Below the pieces are notes generated by a model. That model was given only the letters and a program-made list of their open reading frames with translations. It made no database searches and was not told the DNA's origin. Both the position numbers and the translations under genes were made by a program. From NCBI GenBank assembly GCA_934464615.1, contig CAKSKA010000017.1:1-31148 (forward strand): a stretch of DNA of 31,148 nucleotides. Reading direction: 5' to 3'. This document shows positions 1 to 7,387 of this stretch, piece after piece. Within the stretch, counting starts at the first letter, position 1. Each line of letters begins with the position of its first letter. The DNA comes from an uncultured Eubacteriales bacterium. Its GTDB lineage: Bacteria > Bacillota > Clostridia > Oscillospirales > Acutalibacteraceae.

Positions 1-810
1 ACCTTCGACGGTGACAAACTTCGTGACTATGTCAAAGATAACAACCTTAACGTAAACTTTGACACAGACGGTGATACTATCGTCGTAAAGACTACGGTAA
101 CTGTCACTGTAGCAACGAAAGAAGACGCTGATGCGGCTATCGCAGCTGGTAATACCGACGTCGTTACGACAGAAACCAAAGAGTCTGTTGCTGAAAGCAA
201 CAAGGCGAAAGCCAACGATAACGCTGTAGCAAGCAAGCCTGCTGAAAAGCCTGCTGGCAACACTGGTAACAGCAATGCTGGTAAGAACAACAGCGGTAAT
301 ACCACTGCAAACACTGGTGACAGCAACAGTGGCAACAGCAGTAAGCCTGCTGAGTCTAAGCCTAGCGGTGGCAATAGCAGTTCTACTGAAAAGCCACACG
401 AGCATAATTGGAAAACCAATTACAAAACTGTCACTCACGACGCTGAGTATAAAGACGAACCAATCTATGAAGACCAGCCTGTGTACGAAGACCAGCCTGT
501 CTATGAAGACAGACCCGTTTACAAGTGGGTAGGATACTACAAATGCCGTATCTGTGGTTTCGAAACCGAAGACATTGGTACTATGATGGACCACTGTATG
601 GATGTCTGTGACTCCACTTACACTGCTAAGAAAAAGCAAGTTCAGACTGGTACGGAACGAGTTCAGACCGGTACGAACAAAGTGCAAACAGGTACGAAAC
701 GAGTTCAGACTGGTACGAACCATGTCAAAGTGAAAGATGCTTGGACAGAACAGGTTCCAGATGGTCAGGTTTGCACTATCTGCGGTGCTACGAAAGGCGA
801 TACGAAATAA
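1..810 (+). CDS. Repeat-rich protein with CxxC zinc-finger-like motifs (5' end cut off)
   Basis: The frame is open from the first base, so the start lies outside the window; 269 codons are visible. Residues about 55-125 are a low-complexity linker rich in Asn, Gly, Ser, Lys and Pro, the kind that separates domains in surface or secreted proteins. An HEHNW motif follows, then three tandem copies of YEDQPV/YEDRPV, a CRICGFE segment with a following HCMDVC (a possible C2H2/C4 metal site), four copies of a seven-residue VQTGTxx unit, and a second CTICG near the C-terminus. The codon choice (many GGT, ACC, AAC, CGT) differs from the downstream chromosomal genes, which suggests transfer. I do not recognise a named family. 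An extracellular or phage/ICE-encoded protein is possible. A GC-rich terminator follows directly. Confidence 0.75.
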   Translation, partial: TFDGDKLRDYVKDNNLNVNFDTDGDTIVVKTTVTVTVATKEDADAAIAAGNTDVVTTETKESVAESNKAKANDNAVASKPAEKPAGNTGNSNAGKNNSGNTTANTGDSNSGNSSKPAESKPSGGNSSSTEKPHEHNWKTNYKTVTHDAEYKDEPIYEDQPVYEDQPVYEDRPVYKWVGYYKCRICGFETEDIGTMMDHCMDVCDSTYTAKKKQVQTGTERVQTGTNKVQTGTKRVQTGTNHVKVKDAWTEQVPDGQVCTICGATKGDTK

Positions 811-828
811 GCCCCATCTCCTACCTAT

Positions 829-862
829 AAGCCCGTCCCTGCCGGGGCGGGCTTTTCTTTTT
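829..862 (+). terminator. Rho-independent terminator of the first CDS
   Basis: A nine-pair GC-rich stem (831-839 with 844-852, one G-U pair) with a TGCC loop is followed by TTTTCTTTTT. It lies 20 bases after the stop codon. Confidence 0.9.
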
Positions 863-950
863 ACAGACACTTCACACGAAAAGAGTGCCTATACAAAGAA
901 AAAAATTATAAAAACGTGAGAACACAAAATTATAAAACGTGAGAGAAAAA

Positions 951-969
951 GGCGGCTCTGCGAGCCGCC
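951..969. repeat. GC-rich hairpin GGCGGCTC-TGC-GAGCCGCC
   Basis: This perfect eight-pair palindrome has no T-run on either side, so it is not a classic terminator. It sits between a short direct repeat of AAAATTATAAAACGTGAG (about 900-943) and the ATG of the next small ORF, and could mask that ORF's ribosome site. Confidence 0.6.
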
Positions 970-982
970 GGGTGAACATACG

Positions 983-1183
983 ATGAACAAAAATGGACAA
1001 AGTGGACTATATAAAATCATATTTGAGAAGGATATAAAATATAGTTATCAACATGAGTTTAGATTTTATATTGCTTGTGACAATCAAAATGAATATCTGG
1101 AAATAAAAAATATTGATTTGACAGACATATTATACACAAGATTTGAATTAAATCCAAACGGTCTAAAATCTTTAAAAATATAA
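983..1183 (+). pseudogene. AT-rich 66-residue gene scrap (C-terminal fragment)
   Basis: The ORF gives 66 residues that begin abruptly inside what reads as a folded domain (KDIKYSYQHEFRFYI). A 'YSYQ-EFRF' turn followed by a short tail is typical of the C-terminal ends of hypothetical phage-defence or toxin-like proteins that I cannot name precisely. The ORF is much richer in A and T than the genes on either side, and only a weak GGGTGA precedes the ATG. It is probably a leftover 3' end of a longer gene. A genuine small protein cannot be excluded. Confidence 0.4.
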
Positions 1184-1255
1184 TTTTTAATAAAATCGGA
1201 CTATCAAATAAAGAATTATATTTTGCATTGATTAAGTTTATTTCTATAATTGCTG

Positions 1256-1284
1256 TTGCATTTTACGAAGAATTAGGGTATAAT
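1256..1284 (+). promoter_or_regulatory. Sigma-A promoter of the toxin-antitoxin operon
   Basis: TTGCAT (1256-1261), a 17-base spacer and TATAAT (1279-1284), placed about 30 bases before the antitoxin start. Transcription would begin near 1291. Confidence 0.8.
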
Positions 1285-1312
1285 ATTTACAGCAGAAAGG
1301 GCGGTGGCTTTT

Positions 1313-1567
1313 ATGCCGAATATTAAACCCGTATCGGATTTAAGAAATTATAATGAGGTCTTGCGTGATATTGCCGTCGGCGAGCCCGTATTTCTTACCA
1401 AAAACGGCAGAGGGAAATACGCCATTGTAGATATGGAAGAATACGAGAAAACACAGGCCGTATTAAAGCTTATGGGCGAATTGGCACGGGGTGAACAGTC
1501 CGGAAAAGATAAGGGCTGGGCGGATATTGCAGAGGTTGAAAGTCTTTTAGGTGCATCAAATGGCTGA
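1313..1567 (+). CDS. Phd/YefM-family antitoxin
   Basis: An 84-residue protein whose N-terminal 55 residues have the Phd/YefM fold signature: PVSDLRNYNEVLRDI, then GEPVFLTKNGRGKYAIVDMEEYE. In this family the N-terminal half dimerises and binds the operon's own promoter, and the C-terminal half wraps the toxin. The ATG at 1313 is preferred over the GTG at 1304 because AGAAAGGG lies about 11 bases before it, while the GTG has only about two bases of spacing. The gene overlaps the toxin gene by eight bases, which implies translational coupling. A promoter with consensus-like boxes lies just upstream, so autorepression is likely. Confidence 0.9.
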   Translation: MPNIKPVSDLRNYNEVLRDIAVGEPVFLTKNGRGKYAIVDMEEYEKTQAVLKLMGELARGEQSGKDKGWADIAEVESLLGASNG

Positions 1568-1874
1568 AATAAAATTTTCACCCGAAGCCGTAAAGGATTT
1601 ACAACAAACTAAAGCCTACATTACAGATGAGCTTTTAAGCGAGCAGGCAGCAAACAACACGGTAAGCAAAATCCTTAAAAACATTCGTATGCTGGCGGAA
1701 TTTCCGAATTCCGGCGCTCCGCTTGCGGGAGCGGTGGGCATAGAAACGGATTACCGCTATCTTGTATGCGGCAATTATACCGCATTTTACCGCGTGGAGA
1801 ATGAAACTGTGTATATTGTTCGTATACTTTACGGCAGGCGTGATTTTATGCGAATTTTATTTGGAACGAAATAA
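1560..1874 (+). CDS. ParE/RelE-superfamily toxin
   Basis: A 104-residue protein with the layout of the ParE/RelE superfamily: an N-terminal beta strand (AEIKFSPEAVKDLQQ), two helices with AANNTVSKILKNIRML, the 'FPNSGAPL' turn, 'DYRYLVCGNYTAFYRV' and the C-terminal 'VYIVRILYGRRDFMRIL'. The GRRD end and the LVxGNYxxFYRV strand are typical of ParE-like members, which poison gyrase. RelE-like mRNA cleavage cannot be ruled out by eye. The ATG at 1560 lies inside the antitoxin's last codons, giving an ATGGCTGA overlap. An AT-rich hairpin follows. Confidence 0.9.
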   Translation: MAEIKFSPEAVKDLQQTKAYITDELLSEQAANNTVSKILKNIRMLAEFPNSGAPLAGAVGIETDYRYLVCGNYTAFYRVENETVYIVRILYGRRDFMRILFGTK

Positions 1875-1878
1875 AACT

Positions 1879-1906
1879 AAATTTGAATTACTTGTAATTC
1901 AAATTT
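1879..1906. terminator. AT-rich perfect inverted repeat after the toxin gene
   Basis: A 13-pair stem, AAATTTGAATTAC (1879-1891) with its exact complement (1894-1906) around a two-base loop, five bases after the toxin stop. It probably ends the toxin-antitoxin transcript, although no long T-run follows. It also lies next to the tRNA-Leu remnant and could be part of the element end. Confidence 0.55.
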
Positions 1907-1925
1907 CACCGAGGTGGCGTTACCA

Positions 1926-1979
1926 TCAGGTTCTAGTGAAAGCAATTTCATGTGGGTTCAAGTCCCGTCATCCGCACCA
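1926..1979 (+). other. 3' half of a tRNA-Leu gene (probable attachment-site remnant)
   Basis: The sequence matches the 3' half of a tRNA-Leu(CAG) from the anticodon loop on: TCAGG, the anticodon-stem arm TTCTAGTG, a long class II variable arm (GAAAGCAATTTC), the T arm with GGGTTCAAGTCCCG, the acceptor strand CATCCGC and ACCA. No matching 5' acceptor strand (GCGGATG) or D arm lies upstream, although GAGGTGGCG at 1911-1919 faintly resembles one. A tRNA cut at the anticodon loop is the usual footprint of a tyrosine integrase. The element would then lie to the left. An internal deletion of a resident tRNA is the alternative. Confidence 0.7.
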
Positions 1980-1987
1980 AACAGTAC

Positions 1988-2034
1988 AAATCCGAACCAT
2001 TTAAGAGTTGTTAAATGGTTCGGATTTGTCTTTT
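1988..2034 (+). terminator. Strong terminator behind the tRNA-Leu remnant
   Basis: A perfect 17-pair stem (1988-2004 with 2011-2027), a GAGTTG loop and then GTCTTTT. It is placed as the natural terminator of the original tRNA-Leu gene would be. Confidence 0.9.
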
Positions 2035-2208
2035 CCTATTAAATAACATTTCAACAAACTGTGCCTTCCGCCTAAATGCACGGTGTTAAAAATGACGTGC
2101 GTACTGTCCCGCAAGCCATCGTTTAGTCCCCCATTAAATATTCTGTCAGACCTGTTTTCATATTTCCGTATGTACAGCCGAAATTACTTAATTAATTTGC
2201 ATCCGTTA

Positions 2209-3018
2209 CTACAGGCAATTTACATAAATACAGGGATTATTGGAAACAGGGTTGCCGTTGGCGTAAGCATAACGGTTAAGGGTTATTGAATTGGAAATTT
2301 CTCCGTGCAGAATATCCGCGTTTATAAATCTGCGCATTTCCGGGCTGTAGTAACGTGCGCGCATATACAGTAATCCGTTTTTATCGGTTACTACTCCGTC
2401 ACGGCCGTTGTAACCGAAGATAACAAAACTGTCGCCTGTATGCTCGGTCATTTTACCGTAAGTATCGTACTTAAAGGTGTCCGTTATATTTCCGCTGATA
2501 TCGGTTATCGCCACCGTACTTCCGCGGTAGTCAAAATGGTAAGTCTTAAAGTTGCCTTCCTTTTCCTCGCCTATAAGTCCCAGACCGTACACATACTTTG
2601 TTGTAATTCCGTTAGTGGTCTTGCTGAGCAACTGACTTAACTTACAGTTTGTATTGTAAGTATAGGTAGTATCCGCATCTCCGCAAAGGTTTCTGATCCG
2701 TACGTCCTCCGCATTGTAAGTATATGTGTGATTGCCTGCGGAAATCAGTCTGTTTCCGCTGTCATACTTACAGTTTATATAACCGTTGGACAGCATATTT
2801 CCGTCCATATCGTACGATACATCGTTACCGTTAAATGCCGTCAAACGGTTGTTTGAATCATACTCATAACAGTTATTCGGTGCATATGTTATATTTCCCG
2901 CAGCGTCGTAAGTATAGTCCTCTTCCTCTATAACTTCGTTACATTCATTGTATACCGTTTTCTTTATTACTCTGCTTGTACTATCATAAGCATAACATAT
3001 TTTGGTATTATCCGCAAG
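2209..3018 (-). pseudogene. RHS/YD-repeat protein, core-domain fragment
   Basis: The frame is open from about 3018 down to 2209 and carries YD repeats (YTYDAAGNIT, YDSNNRLTAFNG, YDMDGNMLS, YDSGNRLISAG). An RHS-associated core follows: KYVYGLGLIGEE, YHFDYRGSTVAITD, TFKYDTYGKM, NGRDGVVTDKNGLLYMRARYYSPEMRRFINAD and NRYAYANGNPVSN. In intact RHS proteins the core ends in a DPFGL-like site followed by a variable toxin tip. Here it breaks into seven unrelated residues and a stop, so the toxin is lost. No start codon or ribosome site precedes the upstream edge. It is a remnant of a polymorphic-toxin gene. Confidence 0.85.
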
Positions 3019-3461
3019 TTAAAAAAGAACGGTTGGCTTTTACACCAACCGTTCGTATTATATGCATATGTTGTTTCGCTTTCACCGCAAAGGTTACGAA
3101 CACGAACATCCTCAACATTATAGGTATAGCTGTTTTGACCGGCGGAAATAAGCCTGTTTGCCGAATCGTATACGAATGATATTTGTGCGCCGTTTAGTGT
3201 TGCGGAAAGCATATTGCCATCCATATCATATGTAACAGCTTGACCGTTATACCAAATTAAACGGTTGTTTTGATCGTAAACAAAGGTATTGGCTCCGTTG
3301 CTTACCGTGCAGGATGTAATATTGCCTGCATTATCATAAGCGTATACTTCCTCGGATGTTGTATTATCCGAAAGATTAGTAAGGGTACGCTTTGTTACAC
3401 GTGACAGACTATCATAAGTATAATCGTATTTTATGTTTTTTGCAAGATGTATTTCTGACAA
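3019..3461 (-). pseudogene. RHS/YD-repeat protein, second truncated copy
   Basis: This frame encodes a second run of YD repeats (YTYDSLSRVTKRT, YAYDNAGNITS, YDQNNRLIWYNG, YDMDGNMLS, YDSANRLISAG, YTYNVEDVRVRNLCG) that parallels the other fragment almost motif for motif. About 137 residues are homologous. At 3054 the reading runs into a terminator hairpin, and the following residues are not RHS-like. The two fragments are in different frames. A duplication inside an RHS gene, or two tandem RHS cassettes that have both decayed, would explain this. The 5' end is also missing, since intact RHS proteins are much longer. Confidence 0.8.
3021..3054 (-). terminator. Intrinsic terminator lodged between the two RHS fragments
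   Basis: A ten-pair perfect stem, GAACGGTTGG/CCAACCGTTC (3027-3036 with 3045-3054), has an eight-base loop and, read on the minus strand, is followed by T6 (3021-3026). It would stop transcription of the upstream RHS copy before the downstream one. Confidence 0.85.
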
Positions 3462-3483
3462 AATTATGAACTCTCTTTGCTTT

Positions 3484-3524
3484 TGTGTATCGTGCAGGTT
3501 TAAAACAAACCTACACGATACACA
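3484..3524. repeat. Long hairpin upstream of the RHS remnants
   Basis: An 18-pair stem (3484-3501 with 3507-3524, one G-T wobble) with a five-base loop. It lacks a T-run on either strand. It may be a boundary structure or a small palindromic repeat marking the edge of the decayed RHS block. Between here and 3667 I see nothing else. Confidence 0.6.
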
Positions 3525-3667
3525 GATAATACTACTATAATATATTATTATCGTATAGAATTTTTAGAAAAGAGTCTTTAATTAAGTATGCTTCTCCTTC
3601 CGCTACAAATCTAATATAATACAACCCGTTTTTTCAAAAATAGAAGGATTGTTTCACATTGCTATTA

Positions 3668-3868
3668 CTACAAACCTTCTTTTAGATTCTTTGCAATATC
3701 AACAATATATTCCTTTTTTATTTTATAATCATTGAGACTTTTTATTTCATCATCTGTAAAATCACAATACATATATCTATTAATATAAGGTGCTAGTCTT
3801 GGTTTTGAAAAGTCAGCAGGATACACCAAGGGACATAATAAGTACGAAATAAAACAGACTAAACTTAA
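3668..3868 (-). pseudogene. Unrecognised 66-codon gene fragment
   Basis: An open minus-strand frame without an ATG (only TTG/GTG near 3829/3826) encodes a stretch with plausible protein character: PADFSKPRLAPYINRYMY, CDFTDDEIKSLNDYK and a KKEYIVDIAKNLKEGL end. There is no clear ribosome site. Lying beside a broken RHS gene, it could be the leftover of an associated small gene, but I cannot assign a family. Confidence 0.3.
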
Positions 3869-3903
3869 CTAATATATTATAACATAAAATTGCCAATAAG
3901 TAA

Positions 3904-3940
3904 ACACCAAGACATACGCAAAGAGCATCTGTCTTGGTGT
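3904..3940 (-). terminator. Hairpin downstream of the small membrane protein gene
   Basis: An 11-pair perfect stem ACACCAAGACA/TGTCTTGGTGT with a 15-base loop, followed on the minus strand by TTTACTTATT. It probably ends the transcript of the DUF1906/Big_2/membrane-protein genes. The T-run is weak. Confidence 0.6.
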
Positions 3941-4023
3941 CTTAACAAAATTGCGATACAACAATCAAGCGCCTATTTTAGGTGGGGATAAATATGTTTT
4001 ATATTCGCTAATTTGGCAAATAT

Positions 4024-4353
4024 TTATCCGCCCCATCCGCCGACGACTACATCAACCTTATAAGCTTTTCCGTTTTCATCAAAATAAATCATATAATATT
4101 CCGGCCAAGTAGCATCTCCCCACCAATCGGTTGTGCTTGGTTTGACACAATATCCTTTTGAAGAGTTACCGAAATGTTTATCAAATACGCCATACCGTTT
4201 TTCTATTTCAGAAATACTTTTGCCAATAATCCAATGATCGTTGTACAAATAATGGGTAGGATGGTTATACCAGTAAACACCAGCAAGGGCAATCGTAAAA
4301 GTTGTTATCACCGTAATTACAATAATTACTATTGCTTTTTTGGTAATCTTCAT
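4024..4353 (-). CDS. Small membrane-anchored protein
   Basis: A 109-residue protein with a Lys-containing N-terminus and one hydrophobic helix (residues about 7-28, IVIIVITVITTFTIALAGVY), so it is probably anchored with the rest outside. The outer part has IIGKSISEIEKRYGVFDKHF, a segment that recalls the small alpha/beta fold of SmpA/BamE- and BLIP-like proteins, followed by a beta-rich tail ending in VVVGGWGG. The start has AAAGGTGA seven bases before the ATG. It lies 21 bases behind the Big_2 gene and is probably cotranscribed with it. An accessory or immunity-like protein for its neighbour is possible, but this is only inference. Confidence 0.7.
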   Translation of the reverse strand: MKITKKAIVIIVITVITTFTIALAGVYWYNHPTHYLYNDHWIIGKSISEIEKRYGVFDKHFGNSSKGYCVKPSTTDWWGDATWPEYYMIYFDENGKAYKVDVVVGGWGG

Positions 4354-4374
4354 TGGAAATCACCTTTTCAAGTT

Positions 4375-6405
4375 TTATTTTTGACCGTGATATAGAATTT
4401 GTTCTTGGACAATATCACTATTCAAATCATAATACTGGTCAGTTATGCCACTTTGATATTCTTCGCCAATAGCCATATCCGCACGAATTGCTTTTTCATA
4501 CGCACCTAAAAGATTCAAATCTCCATACCATGTTTCCAAAGCATATGCATGGTATTTAACTTCGGCCGCAAAAGAATTTAACGATACATTGCCAGTATGT
4601 GTTGCTAAAATCGCATACTTTTCAAAGTTTGATAAACAACAAGGTGACTGAATTGTGATTTTTTCACCATCGCAAACAGTATATCCAGCATTCTGGTTTA
4701 TGCTTGCAATAAAATTCGGAATGCGGCTCAGTTCCTCAATTTGTGCACGTGCCTGCATAACCGACATTTGTGATCCTGAATCAGTTCTACCTTCTAATTG
4801 TTCAATAAGCCTTTCATACGATGCAATATCTTCAAGTATGTCCAAATACTTATTGGGAAGATTAATTTGACTTCCGTTTGATGAATCAGCGATATGTTGA
4901 ATATATAATTCAGCAATATTATATGATGCAACAGAAGCCGGATTGTTAAAGTATTGTTGCAGAACCGTATTATGCGTTTGTCCCGTTTGTTGAACTACCC
5001 TTTGGATTTCATTGTATAATGCTTCTTTGTTAGAATTACTTTGATTATACAGGCAATTTAAAAAGATATTAGTATTAAATGAGATAAACGAAATGGTCAC
5101 ACCCGGATCATTATTATCATAATTATCTGTTTCCTGTTCTCTCATTTTCACAAGGCTATAGGCATCTGTCGTGCCATCATATATCGAATACAAATACCAG
5201 TCATCATAATACATATTACAAGGAACATTATCTAGCAAATCATAAATTCCAGCATTGTTTAAAATATATGACAATGATTTTTCACACATAAAAAAGCCAT
5301 CGTCAGTACACTTAATGTCTAGTGAACTTATTTTTCCTGACTCAACAAGTTCTTCGAATAATTTAGGTACTGAAATATAAAGTGTACAACTTGCCGAATA
5401 CCCACCATCAGCAGTAGTAGCAGTAATTGTAGTAGTACCTGCCATATTTGCAGATATTCTGCCAGTATATAATCCTACAGTAGCAACATTTTCATTACTA
5501 CTGCACCAAGTCACTGTTTGGTTTGTTGCGTTGCTTGGTGTAATTGAAGCACACAGATATTCTATGTCACCAACACTCATAGTTAGACTTGCGGGACATA
5601 CCTCAACACCTGTGACAGCAACCGGTGGATTGACCGTAACAGTACAATATCCTTTTTTGTTGCTACCATCTTGAGCTGTTGCAGTAATTGTTGCCGTACC
5701 TGGTCCTTGGGCTATTACAAGTCCCGTATCAGGGTTTACTGTAGCTACACTTGTTTTATTACTGCTCCACTTTACACACTTGTTTGTAGCATTCGTAGGA
5801 CACACCGTTTCGTACAGATAAGCAGAGTTTCCTATGTTCATAGTCTTATTTGACGGACTAACTGTGACTGATGTAACTAAAATATCCTCTGTTACATTTA
5901 CATAACAAGAATCATATTCACCACTGCCATCTTGTGCTTCTGCGTAGATATATGCATATCCTCTTGCTTTTGCAGTAACTACACCACCGCTTACGGTTGC
6001 TACACTTGTGTTTGAACTTCGCCAACTAATAGACTTATTAGTTGCATTTGTAGGACAAACAGTAGCAGATAATGTGAATGTATCACCTTTTTCAAGTGAA
6101 ATACTTGACCTATTAAGAGTTACAGAATCAACACATATTGTACCGCTTGTTACAGTAACGGTAATATAGTCCCTTTTACTGCCATCAATTGTTGACTGCG
6201 CGTAGATCCTCGCCGTTCCCTCCGCTCTGGCATAAATATATCCGCTAGAAGCATTAACAGTAGCAACGTCTGTATTATCGCTGTACCAAGTAACCTCTGT
6301 ATTACAATTACTGCTTGCTTCAACTACCGCATATGCACCGTAATACCAATTCCATCTTTCTATTGTAATGCTGCTTGGATATACATTTACTGAATATACA
6401 GCCAT
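4375..6405 (-). CDS. Four-domain bacterial Ig-like (Big_2) protein with an unrecognised C-terminal half
   Basis: A 676-residue protein. Residues about 3-345 hold four Big_2-type domains, each with the family's 'VTW.SSN..VATV....G.V.A...G.A.I.A...DGS' pattern (starts near 3, 92, 178 and 264). Big_2 domains are normally found in surface or secreted adhesins and invasin-like proteins. The last 330 residues have no family I can name. They include a helical region (QMSVMQARAQIEELSRIP), a CC pair, and FEKYAILATHTGN, SFAAEVKYHAYALETWYGD. No signal peptide, LPXTG or membrane segment is visible, and the N-terminus MAVYSVNVYPS enters directly into the first domain. GGAGG precedes the ATG. It lies 43 bases behind the DUF1906 gene. 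Confidence 0.85.
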   Translation of the reverse strand: MAVYSVNVYPSSITIERWNWYYGAYAVVEASSNCNTEVTWYSDNTDVATVNASSGYIYARAEGTARIYAQSTIDGSKRDYITVTVTSGTICVDSVTLNRSSISLEKGDTFTLSATVCPTNATNKSISWRSSNTSVATVSGGVVTAKARGYAYIYAEAQDGSGEYDSCYVNVTEDILVTSVTVSPSNKTMNIGNSAYLYETVCPTNATNKCVKWSSNKTSVATVNPDTGLVIAQGPGTATITATAQDGSNKKGYCTVTVNPPVAVTGVEVCPASLTMSVGDIEYLCASITPSNATNQTVTWCSSNENVATVGLYTGRISANMAGTTTITATTADGGYSASCTLYISVPKLFEELVESGKISSLDIKCTDDGFFMCEKSLSYILNNAGIYDLLDNVPCNMYYDDWYLYSIYDGTTDAYSLVKMREQETDNYDNNDPGVTISFISFNTNIFLNCLYNQSNSNKEALYNEIQRVVQQTGQTHNTVLQQYFNNPASVASYNIAELYIQHIADSSNGSQINLPNKYLDILEDIASYERLIEQLEGRTDSGSQMSVMQARAQIEELSRIPNFIASINQNAGYTVCDGEKITIQSPCCLSNFEKYAILATHTGNVSLNSFAAEVKYHAYALETWYGDLNLLGAYEKAIRADMAIGEEYQSGITDQYYDLNSDIVQEQILYHGQK

Positions 6406-6448
6406 TTTTCTTTACCTCCATTATACATTAACTTTTTCATCATTTCAA

Positions 6449-7258
6449 TTAAAACATTTTTTCAATGATAACCTGTTCATTTCTGACAAGATTTACATTA
6501 AAAGTTGTTTCAATACCCGCATCATCACAAATGGGGTGACAATCCTTGCCATACTGCCAAACGGCAATATCGTTTCGGGTAATGCCGGACGGTGCAAAAG
6601 GAATCCAGTTATCCGGATGAATAAGATGTGTGGTGGTTACACGCTCATATTCTGCAAGGCTGGGAGTTACAGCCCAAACCAAGCATTTGCCGAATACATC
6701 CCTATCCGTCTGCAAACCTCTGCTGAATTCTCGGTCAAAGCCGAAATTAGCATCGGTATTTGCCTTAAACGCAGGGGTAAATCCCTCTTCTATAAGTCCC
6801 TCGGCAAAGCCGCGCATATAATCTTTTGTAACATTTTCGCTTTCGCCGATTTCGAGAAAGACAGCAGTACCTTGCGGAACGCCGAGTTCGGTTGCAACAA
6901 CGTCAATCTTTTTCGCGACAACTCTTCCCTGTTCTTCTGTTTCCTTTGCATCGGGAGAAGTGTAAACGGCCGCAATCTTACAGCCTTTTTCATGCAGGAA
7001 ATCTATCTCTTTCTTTGTAAGACAGTTTTTACCCACTAAATTTCTTCCCCAGAAATTAGGGTACAGCTTGTTACGCACTACCCATTCAAACTCCGAAATA
7101 TTGTTCTGAAGAATATCGTCTGCCTGAATTTTGGAATCCACGCCGAACAAAAGTCTTGCAGGAGTTTTTACCTCTGTTTTTACGACAACCTCTGCCGCCT
7201 GAGCCGCTGTAGCTACTGCCACAGTATTTTGTTTGTTTCTAGCACCTTTACATGCCAT
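6449..7258 (-). CDS. DUF1906 (Rv2525c-like) glycoside-hydrolase-like protein
   Basis: A 269-residue protein. After a 34-residue Ala/Val/Lys-rich N-terminus comes a TIM-barrel-like domain of the DUF1906 type: LLFGVDSKI, NKLYPNFWGRNL, LTKKEIDFLHEKGCKIAAVYT, EEQGRVVAKKIDVVATELGVPQGTAVFLEI, EGFTPAFKANTDANFGF, and FAPSGITRNDIAVWQYGKDC at the end. The family is thought to act on glycans or cell wall, but its substrate is unsettled. The acidic residues at the strand ends (D in FGVDS, E in FLEIGE) fit a hydrolase. There is no signal peptide or membrane helix. AAGGAAA precedes the ATG. It is the first gene of a probable three-gene unit, behind the terminator of the larger operon. Confidence 0.75.
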   Translation of the reverse strand: MACKGARNKQNTVAVATAAQAAEVVVKTEVKTPARLLFGVDSKIQADDILQNNISEFEWVVRNKLYPNFWGRNLVGKNCLTKKEIDFLHEKGCKIAAVYTSPDAKETEEQGRVVAKKIDVVATELGVPQGTAVFLEIGESENVTKDYMRGFAEGLIEEGFTPAFKANTDANFGFDREFSRGLQTDRDVFGKCLVWAVTPSLAEYERVTTTHLIHPDNWIPFAPSGITRNDIAVWQYGKDCHPICDDAGIETTFNVNLVRNEQVIIEKMF

Positions 7259-7341
7259 AAAAATTTCCTTCTTTCATTTAATAATTCTTTTTTAGGAGTT
7301 GCAAATCCCCTTTTCACAGCTGCAATCTTATTATATAAAAC

Positions 7342-7366
7342 AACCCTGACAACTACTGTCAGGGTT
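7342..7366 (-). terminator. Terminator hairpin at the 3' end of the biosynthetic operon (left copy)
   Basis: Ten-pair stem AACCCTGACA/TGTCAGGGTT around ACTAC, followed on the minus strand by GTTTTAT. It lies 21 bases after the CYTH-PPC stop. A copy that differs by a single loop base (ACTGC) lies at 13135-13159, at the other end of the gene set and in the same orientation. Confidence 0.8.
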
Positions 7367-7387
7367 AAAATTTATAAATATATTTTT

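Noticed and set aside
951..969. Terminator
   Set aside because: The stem is strong but no T-run follows on either strand.
6368..7039. 223-codon plus-strand frame opposite the DUF1906 gene
   Set aside because: The minus strand has the family motifs and a ribosome site. This frame has a composition typical of an antisense shadow.
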